In this document: one piece after another, positions 12,740-13,849 of the stretch | How positions within the stretch are numbered: position 1 is the stretch's first letter | Layout: every line of letters begins with the position of its first letter | NCBI GenBank assembly: GCA_900765165.1 | Contig: CAAFQR010000143.1 | Span: 1-13,849 of the forward strand | Direction: 5' to 3' | Origin: Veillonellaceae bacterium | GTDB lineage: Bacteria; Bacillota; Negativicutes; Veillonellales; Veillonellaceae | Length of the DNA: 13,849 bases | Program-made: the position numbers and the translations under genes | The notes under the pieces: generated by a model | What the model was told of the DNA's origin: nothing | The model's input: only the letters and a program-made list of their open reading frames with translations | Database searches by the model: none

Positions 12740-13717
12740 CTATTGTAAGCCACCATGGCCCAACGCAACACATTGCGCTTTTGTAATAGGGTCGTTCGCG
12801 GCGAGGCGCGGCAACAGCACATCAAAGGCGGTAGGCTTACTAAAGAGCACACCACCGGGCAAACCAACGATAGGCGTGCCATCAGCCATGTACGCAATGC
12901 ACACCATGGAGCCCGGCAACACCGGAAGACCGTGAGTAATCACCTTGTCGGCACAACGCGCAATGGCGCCTGGCGTCAAATCGTCCGGGTCTACGCTCAT
13001 ACCACCGGTACAGAAAATCAAATCTGCGCCGGCTGCTTTCACCTTGCGAATCGCTTCAGCAATGAGCTCCGTATCATCGGTTACGATTTCATGGGCTACC
13101 TTTTCCATGCCAAACGGCGCAATACGTTCCTCGATAATCGGCGTAAACGCATCCGCAATGCGGCCGGTTGCTACTTCAGAGCCCGTCGTCACAATGCCTA
13201 CCTTTTTGAGCACAAAAGGCTTAACCTTAAAAATCGGTTCGCCATTCCAAATCTTCGCTGCTTCATCGAGCTGCCATTTATCCATTAATAAAGGAATGCA
13301 ACGCATGCCGGCCAACTTGCCGCCCTTTTTCACTGCCGTATGGGTGAATTTAGTAACGATTGTCAAATCGCCGATGCCGTTAATGGCATTTAAACGGTCC
13401 ACATCAATATCTAACATGCCATCCCAAGCAGCGAAAGCCTCAATTTTGCCTTCGCGCACGTCGGACGGATAAATACTCTCATTGGCACAATACGAATACA
13501 GCGCCCGCGCTACATCCTCTTCGTGCACCTTGTCTTCATCGCCAGGCTCAGCAATAAAAATATGCTCCTTGCCCAATGCCAATAAGGCCGGAATATCTTC
13601 TTCCGTAATTTTATGACCACGGCGGAACGGTGTATCTTTAACCTCGCCAATTACAATACGTGCTATGTCGTGGATCAAAATCTGTCCCACCGCATCTTCA
13701 ACGCGTACTTTTTGCAT
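12740..13717 (-). CDS. Molybdopterin-binding (MoeA/MoaB-like) protein
   Basis: The 325-residue protein has the MoCF/molybdopterin-binding fold in its C-terminal half: KKVGIVTTGSEVATGRI (171-187), AGADLIFCTGGMSVDPDDLTPGAI (229-252), and PIVGLPGGVLFSKPTAFDVLLPRL (282-305). The N-terminal half (MQKVRVEDAVGQILIHDI, FRRGHKI) resembles MoeA's opening but the protein lacks the full MoeA domain set (usually about 400 residues), so it is a shorter stand-alone relative of the type often found with molybdenum hydroxylases. Such proteins bind molybdopterin or its adenylated form in cofactor assembly. No molybdoenzyme gene is in the window. An AGG about eight bases before the ATG supports the start. It has its own upstream promoter and ends with TAG. 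Confidence 0.85.
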   Translation of the reverse strand: MQKVRVEDAVGQILIHDIARIVIGEVKDTPFRRGHKITEEDIPALLALGKEHIFIAEPGDEDKVHEEDVARALYSYCANESIYPSDVREGKIEAFAAWDGMLDIDVDRLNAINGIGDLTIVTKFTHTAVKKGGKLAGMRCIPLLMDKWQLDEAAKIWNGEPIFKVKPFVLKKVGIVTTGSEVATGRIADAFTPIIEERIAPFGMEKVAHEIVTDDTELIAEAIRKVKAAGADLIFCTGGMSVDPDDLTPGAIARCADKVITHGLPVLPGSMVCIAYMADGTPIVGLPGGVLFSKPTAFDVLLPRLAANDPITKAQCVALGHGGLQ

Positions 13718-13736
13718 GCTATCGCCTACCTTTTTT

Positions 13737-13750
13737 AAGATTTAAGATTT
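13737..13750. repeat. 7-bp tandem repeat in the leader
   Basis: AAGATTT occurs twice in a row, followed by the small palindrome AGATTTATAATCT (13745-13757). It lies between the promoter and the start of the molybdopterin-binding gene. No function can be assigned. Confidence 0.3.
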
Positions 13751-13771
13751 ATAATCTGATTAATTTTCAAA

Positions 13772-13801
13772 TTTATATGTCTATACTACCATGTGAACCA
13801 A
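13772..13801 (-). promoter_or_regulatory. Possible promoter of the molybdopterin-binding gene
   Basis: TTGGTT (13801-13796), an 18-base spacer and TATAAA (13777-13772) on the minus strand, about 55 bases before the start. Both boxes are imperfect and the area is AT-rich, so this is tentative. Confidence 0.4.
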
Positions 13802-13849
13802 CTAATTTGCACTTTTTTGTAAAAATTTTTAACGCTCTTTACTTTTTCG

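Noticed and set aside
1..13849. TAG read as a sense codon throughout (recoded genome)
   Set aside because: Six intact proteins here end in TAG at the expected family length, several just before the next gene's start.

Overview
The window reads as chromosome from a diderm Firmicute (Negativicutes, Veillonella/Dialister/Megasphaera-like). The main reason is an OmpM-type outer-membrane protein: signal peptide, one SLH domain, a coiled-coil-prone linker and a beta-barrel ending in Phe. The genus cannot be fixed from sequence alone. Every convincing gene lies on the minus strand, so transcription runs from high to low coordinates.

Layout, in transcription order. (1) 13717-12740: a stand-alone molybdopterin-binding (MoeA/MoaB-like) protein with its own promoter and a weak terminator-like hairpin behind it. 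(2) 12739-12300: 440 bases without a gene, holding palindromes, a likely ompM promoter and a long structured leader. (3) 12299-10977: ompM, split by an in-frame TAG right after the signal-peptide/SLH module, then a strong terminator. (4) 10893-5331: a six-gene unit starting from a near-consensus promoter packed against the ompM terminator: hotdog thioesterase, glutamate racemase (murI), a one-pass membrane protein, a CofE-like glutamyl-ligase-domain protein, an internal intrinsic terminator, a hydantoinase/5-oxoprolinase-family protein, and an HDAC-superfamily deacetylase overlapping it. (5) 5300-3395: rph, rdgB and a YfcE/MJ0936-type phosphodiesterase, overlapping or nearly abutting. (6) 3287-1211: speD and a malic enzyme, closed by a long hairpin with a T-run. 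(7) 1210-450: 760 bases without a gene, rich in inverted repeats. (8) 449-1: a broken Rpn/PD-(D/E)XK recombination-promoting nuclease, also with an in-frame TAG and cut by the window edge.

Two themes stand out. First, two unrelated genes (ompM and the Rpn-like gene) are each interrupted by a single TAG with clear same-frame homology on both sides, although TAG is the normal stop of six of the thirteen intact reading-frame ends here. That points to nonsense mutation, phase-variation-like inactivation or sequence error, not a recoded genome. Second, the six-gene unit gathers enzymes whose families act on glutamate or its amides (racemase, glutamyl ligase fold, oxoprolinase fold) plus an HDAC fold that in bacteria often deacetylates acylated amines. 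Together with speD and an SLH protein it could relate to amide or polyamine modification of cell-wall glutamate. That link is inference only.
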